DNA of 64,000 nt from Arcicella aurantiaca. Its GTDB lineage: Bacteria > Bacteroidota > Bacteroidia > Cytophagales > Spirosomataceae. The translations under genes were made by a program, and so were the position numbers. The notes under the pieces are model-generated. The model saw only the letters and a program-made list of their open reading frames with translations. It had not been told where the DNA came from and made no database searches. Shown in pieces: positions 42,403 to 51,730 of the stretch (its first letter is position 1; the number at the start of each line of letters is the position of its first letter). The stretch lies in the NCBI RefSeq assembly GCF_003148625.1, contig NZ_QGGO01000012.1, forward strand, positions 41,622 through 105,621, given 5' to 3'.

Positions 42403-43722
42403 TTACAAATTCAAAAAATCTTCAATACAACCATAAATATATTTTAAATCTTCTTCCGAAATACAATAGGGTGGAAGTAAATATATCACATTGCCTAATG
42501 GTCTAATCAAAATGCCTTTTTCGATAAAAAACTTATAAGCAATGTCTCGAATATTGTTAAAATATGAAGTGCCTTCTTCCGTTTGAATTTCAATAGAAAG
42601 GATTGTTCCTTTTACTGTAATATTTGAAAGTTGAGCGTGCTTTTGCTTGAATTCTTGGTGTAATTGGTTGATTTTTAGGATTTTATTTTCTGTTTCTTCA
42701 TTCAATAATAAATCTAAACTTGCTAAACCTGCCGTACAAGCCAACGGATTTGCCGTAAAAGAATGACTATGAAAAAGCGTTTTTCGGCGGTCTTCTGAGA
42801 GAAAAGCGTCGTAAATTTCTTGCGTACATGAGGTTACGCCCAAAGCCATTGCTCCGCCCGTTAATCCTTTAGAAAGGCATAAAATATCTGGTTTTGTCTC
42901 GACATAATCCGTTGCAAAAAGTTTTCCTGTTCTGCCAAAACCCGTCATAATTTCATCGGCAATGGTTAAAACGCCATTTTCTCTTGCCAATTTGATGAGA
43001 GTATCTAACATTTTGGGTTCGTACATGACCATTCCGCCTGCTCCTTGAATGAGTGGTTCAAAAATAAAACAGGCAATTTCATCGGCATTTTCCATGAGTT
43101 TTTTCATGGTTTCCAACGAATGGGTTTCTTGACCTTTTATGGGAACAGGCAAATAAATGGTTTCGTACAAAAAAGCCTCAAAAGGGGCATTAAAGCCAGA
43201 TTTTGCCCCAACTGCCATCGTTCCGAAGGTGTCACCATGATAGCCATTTTCCAGAGCAATTACTTTTCTTTTTTTCGTAAATCCTTGATTATGAAAATAC
43301 TGAATTGCCATTTTTAGGGCAACTTCTACGGCTGTTGAACCATTATCAGAATAAAAGATTTTTGCCTGATTTTTGGGTAAAATTTCTAATAATCTTTCTG
43401 CCAATCTTACGGCAGGTTCATGGGTGAATCCCGCAAAAATGACTTGTTCTAATTGTAAAAATTGTTCGGCGACTTTTTGAGCAATATATGGGTGCGAATG
43501 TCCGTGCAGATTTACCCACCATGATGAAATGGCATCAATATATTTTCTTCCCGAATCATCAAATAAATATGCACCTTCTGCCCGTGCCACAGGTATTGAA
43601 AAAGGGGCGGTATAATGTTGCGTAAACGGATGCCAAACGACTTTGGCGTCTCGTTTGGCAAGTTGCGATTCTTGAATATAACTATTGGTATTTTCTACGG
43701 GATATTCTATTTGTTCGTTCAT
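42403..43722 (-). CDS. bioA: Adenosylmethionine-8-amino-7-oxononanoate aminotransferase
   Basis: PLP enzyme that makes 7,8-diaminopelargonate in biotin synthesis. Start MNEQIEYPVEN at 43722 is chosen because eight upstream codons of the longer ORF are part of a REP-like hairpin. VWHPFTQH, ISSWWVNLHGHSHPYI, NGYHGDTFGTMAVG, FEPLIQGAGGMVMY, DEIMTGFGRTGKLFA and the PLP-lysine Lys285 in LSKGLTGGAMALG are present. Last gene of bioF-bioD-bioA, 81 bp after bioD. Confidence 0.97.
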   Translation of the reverse strand: MNEQIEYPVENTNSYIQESQLAKRDAKVVWHPFTQHYTAPFSIPVARAEGAYLFDDSGRKYIDAISSWWVNLHGHSHPYIAQKVAEQFLQLEQVIFAGFTHEPAVRLAERLLEILPKNQAKIFYSDNGSTAVEVALKMAIQYFHNQGFTKKRKVIALENGYHGDTFGTMAVGAKSGFNAPFEAFLYETIYLPVPIKGQETHSLETMKKLMENADEIACFIFEPLIQGAGGMVMYEPKMLDTLIKLARENGVLTIADEIMTGFGRTGKLFATDYVETKPDILCLSKGLTGGAMALGVTSCTQEIYDAFLSEDRRKTLFHSHSFTANPLACTAGLASLDLLLNEETENKILKINQLHQEFKQKHAQLSNITVKGTILSIEIQTEEGTSYFNNIRDIAYKFFIEKGILIRPLGNVIYLLPPYCISEEDLKYIYGCIEDFLNL

Positions 43723-43729
43723 GTAGGCA

Positions 43730-43793
43730 GTAGTGGCGAATAGCATTCGCCAACGTTTTATTTTTTATTTTGGCGAATACTATTCGCCACTAC
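43730..43793. repeat. REP-like double hairpin inside the bio operon
   Basis: Arms 43730-43753 and 43770-43793 are complementary but for one central position (a C/A site). Each arm itself folds as TGGCGAAT-3 bases-ATTCGCCA, so a cruciform is possible. It lies between bioD and bioA, 7 bp before the bioA start. Confidence 0.85.
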
Positions 43794-43803
43794 ATTTTAT
43801 AAA

Positions 43804-44415
43804 TTAAAACTGAATTGCTTCAGCCCATTTTTTTACGACAATTTTATTAATATTTTCCTCAAAATTTACTCGTGCCAAACAATCCAATTTTGTATAATTT
43901 AAGATAAAGTCTTCGGACGATTTATTTTGTTCTCCGTTGAAAATCAAGCCTTTCACTGGAATATTATTGAGTTTTAGAAGCTCAGCAGAAAGTAAAGTAT
44001 GATTGATTGAACCTAAATAATTTCGAGAAACTAAAATGACGGGCAAACCTAATTTTTTAATTAAATCTAAATTGGTTTCTTGGTCGTTTAAAGGAACCAT
44101 GAGTCCGCCTGCTAATTCAACAATTAAATGATTATCAGTTTGTGGTAATTCAAACTTTGAAAGCCCAATGGTTACGCCATCAATTGCTGCGGCAGCGTGT
44201 GGCGACATTGGCTCGGTTAGTCGGTAAGTTTCAGGATGAAAAATTGTTTTTTCGTTTGAAATCAAACTTTTTACGGTGTCAGAATCTGTAAAATCTAATG
44301 CTCCTGATTGTACGGGTTTCCAATAATCTGCTTGCAAATATTCTGTTAAGATGCTGGAAATGAAGGTTTTGCCAATTTCTGTTCCAATTCCTGCGATAAT
44401 ATATTGTTGTTTCAT
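43804..44415 (-). CDS. bioD: Dethiobiotin synthase
   Basis: Forms dethiobiotin from DAPA, CO2 and ATP. N-terminal P-loop GIGTEIGKTFISSIL, WKPVQSG for DAPA binding, TEPMSPHAAAAI and VELAGGLMVPLN are visible; the 203-residue length is normal. It overlaps bioF by four bases and precedes bioA. Confidence 0.95.
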   Translation of the reverse strand: MKQQYIIAGIGTEIGKTFISSILTEYLQADYWKPVQSGALDFTDSDTVKSLISNEKTIFHPETYRLTEPMSPHAAAAIDGVTIGLSKFELPQTDNHLIVELAGGLMVPLNDQETNLDLIKKLGLPVILVSRNYLGSINHTLLSAELLKLNNIPVKGLIFNGEQNKSSEDFILNYTKLDCLARVNFEENINKIVVKKWAEAIQF

Positions 44416-45539
44416 AATAATACTTTTAATGTCTCAAAAATCTTCAAAATTTCCTCTTCTGTATTGAATGAATGTAAGCAAATTCGCAGTCTTTCTTTCC
44501 CTTTCGGAACGGTTGGCGATACAATTGGACGAATGTCTAAACCATTTTTTTGTAATTCCGAAGCTACCAATCTGCAACGCTCATTACCCGAAATGATAAT
44601 ACATTGAATTGCCGAAGAACTTTCGATAAGTTCTAAACCAGAAATTTGAGATGCTTGTTTTCTGAAAAATTGAATGAGTTTATGTAAGGACTGATTAGAA
44701 AAATCAGGAGATTTTAGGAGTTGATACGCTTGTCTGACGCTCTCGTGGGTATGCTGTGGGGCAGCAGTTGTATAGATAAATGAGCGAGCAAAATTGATAA
44801 GATAATCTCGTAAACCTTTGCTGCCCAAAACGATAGCTCCGTGACAACCCAATGCTTTTCCAAAGGTAACGACACGAGCAAAAACTTTATTTTCTAAGCC
44901 CAATTCGTTCACTAAACCTTTTCCATTTTTACCAAAAACGCCTGTTGCATGGGCTTCGTCCACAATGAGATTTGCTCCATATTTTTCGCATAAATTGGAT
45001 ATTTCTAATAAATTGGCTTTATCTCCATCCATTGAATAGACGGATTCGAGAGCAACAAATGAGTTGAGAGTGGTGAATTGTGAATTATTTTCTATTTGTA
45101 GTTTCTTTTCTAAGTCTTTCACATCATTATGCCGAAATTTATATCTTGTGGCATAGCTCAATCTGGCTCCGTCAATCATGCTGGCGTGGATGAGTTCGTC
45201 GGTTAATAACACATCATTTTTTTGAGGAAGACATGATAAAAGTCCAACATTGGCATCATAACCAGAATTAAAAATTAATCCTGCTTCTGCACCATGAAAG
45301 TCGGCAATTTCTTGTTCTAAACCTTCAATAAATTGAGTATTTCCTGCTAAAAGTCTCGACCCTGTTGCCCCCGAAGGAAAATCATTTACTTCCGAATTTA
45401 ACAATATACTTTTAGAAAATCCGAGATAATCGTTGGAACAAAAATCGACCAAATTTTCTTTGGGTCGTAACGAACGGAAAAGGGATTGTGCTTTTCGTTG
45501 TTCGAGAGTTGCTAAAATTTGTTGTTCTATCTGTTTCAC
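44412..45539 (-). CDS. bioF: 8-amino-7-oxononanoate synthase
   Basis: PLP enzyme joining pimeloyl thioester and alanine. 375 residues; VDFCSNDYLGFS, GATGSRLLAGN, FNSGYDANVGLLS, ESVYSMDGDKANLLEI, VDEAHATGVFGKNGKG and the PLP-lysine Lys228 in VTFGKALGCHGA. First gene of the bio operon. bioB and the pimelate genes are not in the window. Confidence 0.97.
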   Translation of the reverse strand: MKQIEQQILATLEQRKAQSLFRSLRPKENLVDFCSNDYLGFSKSILLNSEVNDFPSGATGSRLLAGNTQFIEGLEQEIADFHGAEAGLIFNSGYDANVGLLSCLPQKNDVLLTDELIHASMIDGARLSYATRYKFRHNDVKDLEKKLQIENNSQFTTLNSFVALESVYSMDGDKANLLEISNLCEKYGANLIVDEAHATGVFGKNGKGLVNELGLENKVFARVVTFGKALGCHGAIVLGSKGLRDYLINFARSFIYTTAAPQHTHESVRQAYQLLKSPDFSNQSLHKLIQFFRKQASQISGLELIESSSAIQCIIISGNERCRLVASELQKNGLDIRPIVSPTVPKGKERLRICLHSFNTEEEILKIFETLKVLL

Positions 45540-45645
45540 ATTTCAATTGTTGTGTAACAAAGTTAAATATAAACCCCCAATTTTATGTATTCATGGATTT
45601 CTATTAACGTTTAATAAATAACAAATATTTTTTTTACGATTTCAC

Positions 45646-45677
45646 TTGACTTTACTTTAAAAAATTCCGTATCTTCG
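45646..45677 (+). promoter_or_regulatory. Promoter of the candidate small RNA
   Basis: TTG (45646-45648), a 21-base spacer and TATCTTCG (45670-45677), one base off TAnnTTTG. No coding sequence follows on this strand. Confidence 0.55.
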
Positions 45678-45683
45678 CACTTA

Positions 45684-45802
45684 ATAGGTGTAGAACTATT
45701 TACTAAGATTGCCCAGATGGTTTCCGTCTGGGCAACTTTCTTTATAGGGCATCAAAGAAATTGAAACAAAAAAGGCTTACAGAAACTCTGTAAGCCTTTT
45801 TT
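45684..45802 (+). ncRNA. Candidate small RNA between bioF and the GyrI-like gene
   Basis: A promoter at 45646-45677 is followed by a 12-bp hairpin (TTGCCCAGATGG 45709-45720 with 45724-45735, triloop TTT, then CTTTCTTT). After that comes a strong terminator hairpin (45768-45802) at the end of the convergent gene. Depending on where it ends, the RNA would be about 60 or about 120 nt. No known family is recognised, and no ORF of useful size lies inside. Confidence 0.5.
45768..45802. terminator. Bidirectional terminator
   Basis: Perfect 16-bp arms AAAAAAGGCTTACAGA (45768-45783) and their complement (45787-45802) around an AAC loop, next to the stop of the GyrI-like gene. Confidence 0.9.
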
Positions 45803-45803
45803 G

Positions 45804-46274
45804 TTATTGAATCGGAATCCAAATTTCTTCTTCAGAATCTGGATGATTGTTTTTGTATTTTTCTCCTAAAATCTCAAAATGTGGTCGATGAGCTAATTGA
45901 TAGCCTGATTTAGGTAACCACGTTTGAAAAATATATAAAAAAATATCGGTAGAATGTCCTTTATGATTGAAAATGGCATATTTCCCTCCAACGAGTGTAA
46001 AAGCTTCCATTTTATCAGGAATATTCTCAAAATTACTCACTTCTATGGCTGCCCATTTCTCGAAGACTTCTTCTGGATTAAAGTTTTGAAAAGGATTTAC
46101 TTGATTATAATTCTGTAAACTGAATAAATCAGAGCCAATGGTATTTTCAATTTCCTTGCGTCTGGGCATAAAACTTCGCCAAAGTTCAGCAGTTTTATTA
46201 TTGGAAAAACTCATTTGTAGCCGTTTTCCAACGAGTTTCTTTTCCGAAATGGTTTCTATTCGAGGTTGTTGCAT
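45804..46274 (-). CDS. GyrI-like effector-binding domain protein (156 aa)
   Basis: Stand-alone GyrI-like/AraC effector-binding fold: PRIETISEKKLVGKRLQMS, KWAAIEVSNFENIPDKMEAFTLVGGKYAIFNHKG, IFQTWLPKSGYQLAHRPHFEILG and EEIWIPIQ at the end. Such domains bind small molecules or act as hydrolase-like modules. It is last of a three-gene operon with an ABM-like and a VOC protein, all of small-molecule-handling type. Confidence 0.9.
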   Translation of the reverse strand: MQQPRIETISEKKLVGKRLQMSFSNNKTAELWRSFMPRRKEIENTIGSDLFSLQNYNQVNPFQNFNPEEVFEKWAAIEVSNFENIPDKMEAFTLVGGKYAIFNHKGHSTDIFLYIFQTWLPKSGYQLAHRPHFEILGEKYKNNHPDSEEEIWIPIQ

Positions 46275-46283
46275 CTTTTGTTT

Positions 46284-46565
46284 TTATAAAATACCCGCTT
46301 CCAACTGGTCTAAATAAATAAAATCGGGAGCTTTTACGCCCGCTTCTTTTCTAATTTGAACTAATTTTGGTGATTCAAAGAAATTTTTAGCATTTTCATG
46401 GGAAGTCCAAACCGAAAAATGAACGATTTTATTGGCATCATTTTCATATTTCAAAACTTGAAATGAAACTTCTCCTGCTTCTTTTCTAATGTCAGCCGCT
46501 TTATCGAAAATGATTTTCCATGCTTGATAGTCTTCTACTTCATGGATGATTAGTACGTATTTCAT
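46284..46565 (-). CDS. ABM/NIPSNAP-like small protein (93 aa)
   Basis: Single dimeric alpha/beta barrel domain of the antibiotic-biosynthesis-monooxygenase type: YVLIIHEVEDYQAWKIIFD at the start, VLKYENDANKIVHFSVWTSHENAKNFFES in the middle. No cofactor site is evident. It lies between VOC and GyrI-like genes with gaps of 15 and 9 bp. Confidence 0.75.
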   Translation of the reverse strand: MKYVLIIHEVEDYQAWKIIFDKAADIRKEAGEVSFQVLKYENDANKIVHFSVWTSHENAKNFFESPKLVQIRKEAGVKAPDFIYLDQLEAGIL

Positions 46566-46580
46566 GGTGTTTGGTTAAAG

Positions 46581-46973
46581 TTATGCCATCGCTGTACAAA
46601 TCTCAATCAAAAAACCGTCCAAATCTCTGATGTATGCAACCACTTGCCCCCACGGTTTTGTTTTGGGTTCTTCAATGATAATTGCACCTGCTTCTACGGC
46701 AATTTTCAAGGTTTCTTCCACATTATCTGTCGTAAAACCGATTTCAATCCCGAAAGGTTGTTGACTCAAATTACTTTCTTGAAAACCATCTTTTAAGTTA
46801 GATTTTGCTAATGTAACCGAAGCAAATGAAAGCGTGGTTTCGCCCGTAATAATTTCTCCGTAGGAATTGTCAGGTGTGATAAATTTTCTGGTAAAGCCAA
46901 ATGCTTTTTCATAGAATTCAAGTGTTTTGGCAACGTCTTGAACGTAAAGAATTGTGTATGCGAATTTTATCAT
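46581..46973 (-). CDS. VOC family protein (glyoxalase/dioxygenase superfamily), 130 aa
   Basis: Two beta-alpha-beta-beta-beta units: [22 protein letters not shown] at the start, [36 protein letters not shown] and the end [20 protein letters not shown] with the last metal-ligand Glu. Substrate unknown. First gene of the operon. Confidence 0.92.
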   Translation of the reverse strand: MIKFAYTILYVQDVAKTLEFYEKAFGFTRKFITPDNSYGEIITGETTLSFASVTLAKSNLKDGFQESNLSQQPFGIEIGFTTDNVEETLKIAVEAGAIIIEEPKTKPWGQVVAYIRDLDGFLIEICTAMA

Positions 46974-47293
46974 AGTTGATTATTAATTTTTATGTCGCAA
47001 GTTAATGATTTTATCATTTTACGGATTCACATTTTAGTCAGAAGGAAGAAAATGAGTATCAATATTAATAGTTTTGAAGGATTTTAATTTGAGATTATCT
47101 AAAGTTTTCAAATGCTTTCTTTTATTTATTATTTATTTCTTTTATTTTCTATTTTGATGAATTTTATTACTTTTGTCTAATAAAATAATGTATTTGTACA
47201 AACTTTAATTTCCTTTAAGTTTGAGTTAATAGTTGTAAAATCCCAATCCTTTTTCAGATGACAAATTATTCCAAGCGTTTAAAATTCCATGTG

Positions 47294-48319
47294 ATGGCGA
47301 ATAAATGCAAAGTGATTCTTTATTTAGGTTTTTTCTTTTTGATAGCTCCTGCTCTTCAAGGACAAACTTTAAATTCTCCCGTTTCTTTTTCTCCTCGCAT
47401 GAGAATAATTATTGATAATGATTTGAGTGGCGACCCTGACGGATTGTTTCAAGTTGCTCATACTCTGTTGTCTCCATCGGTAGAAGTTCGGGCAATTATT
47501 GGTTCTCATTTAAGAGTAAATGACCCCTTTGATAATTCGGAGAAACAAGCAGAAAATGCTGCTGCGAAAGCCAATGAAATGATACAATTGTTGGGCATAA
47601 AAACGCCCATTCCTGTTTTTGCAGGCTCGAATAAAGCAATGATCAATGATACGACGCCTGTTAAAAATTCGGCAGTTGATTTTATTATTAAAGAGGCTTT
47701 GCGTACCGATACTAAAGCTCCTTTGTATGTGGTTTGTGGGGCAGGACTTACCGAAATTGCTTCGGCTTTATTGACAAATCCACAGATTGCTAACAAATTG
47801 ACTTTGGTGTGGATTGGTGGACCAGAATATACAGATTTGGCTGTTCCACCTCCAGGATATTCTCATATTGAATACAATTTAAACATTGATATTTCGGCTG
47901 CGAGAGCAGTATTTAATCGTAGCAACGTACCTATTTGGCAAATTCCACGTAACGCATATCGCCAATGTTTGATGACTCATGCTCAGATGTTGGTTAAGGT
48001 AAAACCAAAAGGTAAAATTGGAGAATATTTGTTTGGACAGATTGCAAGCCTTTTAGGAAAATTTCAAAAATATGGACTTCTTCCTGCTGAATCTTACGTA
48101 GTAGGAGATAGCCCATTGGTTTTGTTAACGGCATTACAAGCACAATTTGAACCAGATGCTTCTTCAAGTGATTATGCGGTGAAACAAGCACCAATTATCT
48201 CGGAAGATGGACAATATGTGTATAATCACAAAGGTAGAATGATTCGGGTTTATACCAGATTGGATACTTATTTGATGTTTGATGATTTATTTACCAAACT
48301 GGAATTGGTAGCTCATTGA
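47294..48319 (+). CDS. Secreted nucleoside-hydrolase-like protein (341 aa)
   Basis: Start MANKCKVILYLGFFFLIAP gives a signal peptide; the ATG twelve codons upstream is possible. RIIIDNDLSGDPDGLFQVAHTLL is the nucleoside-hydrolase Asp motif in modified form, followed by VYVVCGAG-like (PLYVVCGAGLTEIASAL), LVWIGGPEYTD and a C-terminal VGDSPLVLLTALQ metal-site segment. It probably hydrolyses a ribosyl or related glycosidic bond outside the cytoplasm, but the substrate is uncertain. It is monocistronic; a long AT-rich leader region (46974-47257) precedes it. Confidence 0.82.
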   Translation: MANKCKVILYLGFFFLIAPALQGQTLNSPVSFSPRMRIIIDNDLSGDPDGLFQVAHTLLSPSVEVRAIIGSHLRVNDPFDNSEKQAENAAAKANEMIQLLGIKTPIPVFAGSNKAMINDTTPVKNSAVDFIIKEALRTDTKAPLYVVCGAGLTEIASALLTNPQIANKLTLVWIGGPEYTDLAVPPPGYSHIEYNLNIDISAARAVFNRSNVPIWQIPRNAYRQCLMTHAQMLVKVKPKGKIGEYLFGQIASLLGKFQKYGLLPAESYVVGDSPLVLLTALQAQFEPDASSSDYAVKQAPIISEDGQYVYNHKGRMIRVYTRLDTYLMFDDLFTKLELVAH

Positions 48320-48517
48320 TTTGGATTTGATTGAAGATAAAGAAAGAAGGCATCGCATTTGTGGTGTCTTTTTTTGTTTAGGTGATAGTTTGGATTACAT
48401 TGTGAACAAGATGCGAGTGATTGCGATAATAAAAAAGAGTCATTCCGATTTATTAAGAACTACACTCAATACATAATTTCAATTTTATTTAGTAATTTTA
48501 GTAAAAAGTATTGTAGA

Positions 48518-48976
48518 TTGAAAACAGAAACAGAAATTATAAATTTGTCGGATGCCAAACTTAGAGTTGCCGAATTTTTATTACAGAATAATTTTTTTGA
48601 TGATGCTTATTACTTAGGCGGATATTCATTTGAACTTTGCCTAAAAGCTAAAATTTGTAAAACATTAGATATTGCAGATTTTTTTGATTTTGATAATACC
48701 AAAAATAGAAGACTGCCTGCAAGCCGAAATAAAAGTAAAGATAACTTGTATAAATCCTTTAAGGTGCATGATTACGAGCAGTTATTGATTCTATCAGGTT
48801 TATATACTGTGTTTTCAGAAAAAATATCAACAGATTTAGAATTTGAAGCTGATTGGTCTGTTGTTAGTAAGTGGGATGAAAGTCTTAGATATTCAAAGGG
48901 AGTAAATGAAATGGATGTTAAATCTTTTATGCAATCAATAAAAAATATAATAACATGGTTGAAACAATATCTTTAG
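48518..48976 (+). CDS. HEPN-domain protein (152 aa)
   Basis: Starts at TTG 48518 (no in-frame ATG fits). SDAKLRVAEFLLQNNFFDDAYYLGGYSFELCLKAKIC is the HEPN pattern, with YYLGGY and E-L-LKA. HEPN proteins are RNases or toxin partners, often paired with a minimal nucleotidyltransferase. Here the 22-bp-overlapping downstream gene is not an MNT. The usual catalytic Rx4-6H motif is not obvious: a weak RRLPASRNK segment appears near 68. Toxin role is inference. Confidence 0.8.
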   Translation: MKTETEIINLSDAKLRVAEFLLQNNFFDDAYYLGGYSFELCLKAKICKTLDIADFFDFDNTKNRRLPASRNKSKDNLYKSFKVHDYEQLLILSGLYTVFSEKISTDLEFEADWSVVSKWDESLRYSKGVNEMDVKSFMQSIKNIITWLKQYL

Positions 48977-49290
48977 AAGATTTAAAATTAAAGCTAAAAG
49001 GTATTTTTTGTGCTGAAAATAAAACGGACAAAAAATATTCGGATATATGGTTATCTGATGTTGATTTTGGTGGATTATACCAAAGCGATAAATTTGTGCT
49101 TAATGTAAAGGCAGAACATCAAATTATGTCTTGTAATGAAGAAATAAAATATATTATTACTAATCTTTTTAAACAATTAACTAAGGAGGAACGGACATTT
49201 ATATGGAGAGTAGATGTTTACAATTCCCATGAACAGGTTCATTGTCAAAGTGACGATATAGTCATTTATACGAATGCAAATCCTTGTTAG
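48955..49290 (+). CDS. Unrecognised partner of the HEPN protein (111 aa)
   Basis: Overlaps the HEPN gene by 22 bp in another frame. An N-terminal helix (SLEDLKLKLKGIFC) is followed by alternating segments: YSDIWLSDVDFGGLYQSDKF, VLNVKAEHQIMSC, then a helix (EIKYIITNLFKQLTKEER) and strands (FIWRVDVYNSHEQVH). It lacks the GSxxxG...D motifs of nucleotidyltransferases. No family recognised. Tight overlap implies co-expression in equal amounts. Confidence 0.75.
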   Translation: MVETISLEDLKLKLKGIFCAENKTDKKYSDIWLSDVDFGGLYQSDKFVLNVKAEHQIMSCNEEIKYIITNLFKQLTKEERTFIWRVDVYNSHEQVHCQSDDIVIYTNANPC

Positions 49291-49313
49291 TTTTAGTATT
49301 TAACTTAGGGATA

Positions 49314-49350
49314 AAAATGGATTGTAAAATATTATTTTACAATCCATTTT
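49314..49350. terminator. Bidirectional terminator after HEPN pair
   Basis: AAAATGGATTGTAAAAT (49314-49330) pairs perfectly with 49334-49350 around a 3-base loop, between convergent genes. Confidence 0.88.
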
Positions 49351-49384
49351 ATTTTATAAACTTTCGTGATGTTACTATAAAGTG

Positions 49385-51730
49385 TTAATTTTTAGCTCCC
49401 TGCACTGCCGAACCTGATTTTTTCTGTGCTTCTTGCATCGGGTTTAGTTGTGATGGACGTTGTCCTTTGAAAACTTGGAAACGTGATGGTTGCTCTGGCT
49501 CACGTGGGAAAGTGTTGTCTTCTGTCTCAATATCCGCAATTTCCATGAATGGGTCAAGTGTCCATTTTGCTACTTTTTTATCAGTTGGAATTACTTTCTT
49601 GATTTCTTTGTCGTTCAAACGCCAAATCTCCGCAGGGAATCTGAACACTTCGTTTGTTCCGTCTTCATAATTGGCTTGTACGATAACTGGCATTGGTAAA
49701 CCGCCTTTGTTTTTTACGTTCAATACGTAGAAATTCTTGTTTGAATCAACTAATTTCTTTTCGTCTTCATTCAAACTCGACATTGTTTGGTCGAAACGCT
49801 TTTTATCTGCTTCTGAAGTAGCAAAACGGTCGTAAGTATTATAAAAATCCTTCATGTCTGGATTTTCTTCTACCACCGTTTTTTGAATATCTTTTTTATT
49901 ACGGATATTGCTGATTGTCTGACGTTTAGCTTCTGCTTCTTTACGAGCCACTTCGCTTTTCTTTGTAGGGTCAACGTTGTCAATTCCGAACCATTCTACC
50001 GTTTCAAGTGATTGGTTTACAGGTTCAACACCATAGAACCAACCTTTCCAGAACCAGTCTAAATCAACGCCCGAAGCATCTTCCATTGTACGGAAAAAAT
50101 CAGCAGGATAGGGTTGTTTGAAAGCCCAACGACGTGCGTATTCTTTGAAAGCTGCATCGAATAATTCACGTCCCATAACGGTTTCACGCAAGATATTTAA
50201 AGCCGTTGCAGGTTTTGCGTAAGCGTTTGCACCAAAAGCCATGATGTTTTCCGAATTGGTCATGATTGGCACTTGTTGCGTTGGGTCAGTTTTCATGTAA
50301 GGTACGATAAACTGAGGCTCACCACGACGAGAAGGGAAGTTTCTGTCCCATTCTTGTTCCGCTAAATATTGGCAGAAAGTATTTAAACCTTCGTCCATCC
50401 ATGACCATTGTCTTTCGTCAGAGTTGATAATCATCGGGAAGAAATTGTGTCCAACTTCGTGGATAATTACGCCAATCATTCCTGCTTTTACCGCTTCCGA
50501 ATATGTTCCGTCTGCTTCTGGGCGACCACCATTAAACGAAATCATTGGATATTCCATACCGCCACCCGCAACTGAATGACACGAGTACGCCACTGGGTAC
50601 GGATATGCTACGCTGTGTTTTGAATATGAGCGTAAAGTGTGTGCAACTACCATCGTTGAGTATTGTCCCCAAAGTGGATTTCCTTCTTTTGGATATAAAG
50701 ACATTGCCCAAACTTTTTTGCCTTCTACGTCCACCTGCATAGCGTCCCAAATGAATTTACGAGAACTCGCAAAAGCAAAATCACGCACGTTGTCAGCTTT
50801 GTAAATCCATGTTTTTTTACCTGTTGGTTTGCCTTTTTCTGCCTTTTCAGCTTCTTCTTGCGATACTAACAAAACTGGACGAGTAGCAGTTTTTGCTTTT
50901 TCCCAACGTTTCAATTGTTCAGCCGAAAGCACCGCAGTTGGGTTTTGTAATTCTCCCGAAGCACCAACCACGTGGTCGTTTGGTACGGTAAGAGCCACTT
51001 TATAATTTCCGAAAGTCAAGGTAAATTCTCCCTGACCTAAGAATTGTTTGTGTTGCCAACCATAAACGTCATTGTAAACTGCCATTCTTGGAAACCAATG
51101 AGCGATGAAATAATTTACGTTACCATCTTTAGCAAAATATTCGTAACCCGAACGTCCGTAATATTCTGTGATTAAATAATTCCAATCAATTGAAAATGAA
51201 ACGCTTGCACCCGATTTCAGAGGCGTTGGCAAATCAATACGCATCATGGTATTATTGATGGTATGTTTCAATGGAGAACCTTTTGCATCTTTTACCGAAA
51301 GAATATTGTAACCATATTTTTTGGGGTCAGTGATGTTTTTGAATTGGTCAAAACTTGCTTGTCCGTTAATTCCGCCCGTTTTTGTATTGTTACCGATAGC
51401 ATCTTTTTGGAAGATATTTTGGTCTAATTGCAACCACAAATAGCCCAATTCATCAGGAGAATTATTGAAATACGTAATGGTTTCTGAACCTGTAATTTTA
51501 CGTTCAACATCGTCCAATTCTGCTTTAATGTCATAATCAGCCCGTTGTTGCCAATATTCTTTTCCCGGACTTCCCGAAGCGGTGCGGTAAGTATTTGGCG
51601 TTGGTAAAATGGTTTCTAACTGCTCAAAACGCTTATTTCCATTGTAAGGATTGGTCGGAGCTTGTTGTGCTAAAAGCGATGTGCTTTGTGCAATGAGTAC
51701 ACCAAAAAGTAGTTTGAGTGTGTTTCGCAT
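49385..51730 (-). CDS. M1-family metallopeptidase, secreted (781 aa)
   Basis: Signal peptide at 1-21 (ends LLAQ). Zinc site HEVGH at 424-428 with third ligand Glu447 in WMDEGLNTF, and the substrate-site GGMEYPMISF in place of the usual GAMEN. It belongs to the large extracellular M1 peptidases of Bacteroidota. The C-terminal part ends PSQLNPMQEAQKKSG with no secretion tail. Acts on peptides in the periplasm or outside the cell. Confidence 0.93.
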   Translation of the reverse strand: MRNTLKLLFGVLIAQSTSLLAQQAPTNPYNGNKRFEQLETILPTPNTYRTASGSPGKEYWQQRADYDIKAELDDVERKITGSETITYFNNSPDELGYLWLQLDQNIFQKDAIGNNTKTGGINGQASFDQFKNITDPKKYGYNILSVKDAKGSPLKHTINNTMMRIDLPTPLKSGASVSFSIDWNYLITEYYGRSGYEYFAKDGNVNYFIAHWFPRMAVYNDVYGWQHKQFLGQGEFTLTFGNYKVALTVPNDHVVGASGELQNPTAVLSAEQLKRWEKAKTATRPVLLVSQEEAEKAEKGKPTGKKTWIYKADNVRDFAFASSRKFIWDAMQVDVEGKKVWAMSLYPKEGNPLWGQYSTMVVAHTLRSYSKHSVAYPYPVAYSCHSVAGGGMEYPMISFNGGRPEADGTYSEAVKAGMIGVIIHEVGHNFFPMIINSDERQWSWMDEGLNTFCQYLAEQEWDRNFPSRRGEPQFIVPYMKTDPTQQVPIMTNSENIMAFGANAYAKPATALNILRETVMGRELFDAAFKEYARRWAFKQPYPADFFRTMEDASGVDLDWFWKGWFYGVEPVNQSLETVEWFGIDNVDPTKKSEVARKEAEAKRQTISNIRNKKDIQKTVVEENPDMKDFYNTYDRFATSEADKKRFDQTMSSLNEDEKKLVDSNKNFYVLNVKNKGGLPMPVIVQANYEDGTNEVFRFPAEIWRLNDKEIKKVIPTDKKVAKWTLDPFMEIADIETEDNTFPREPEQPSRFQVFKGQRPSQLNPMQEAQKKSGSAVQGAKN

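Noticed and set aside
43723..43746. First eight codons of the bioA ORF
   Set aside because: They are translated from the REP-like hairpin.
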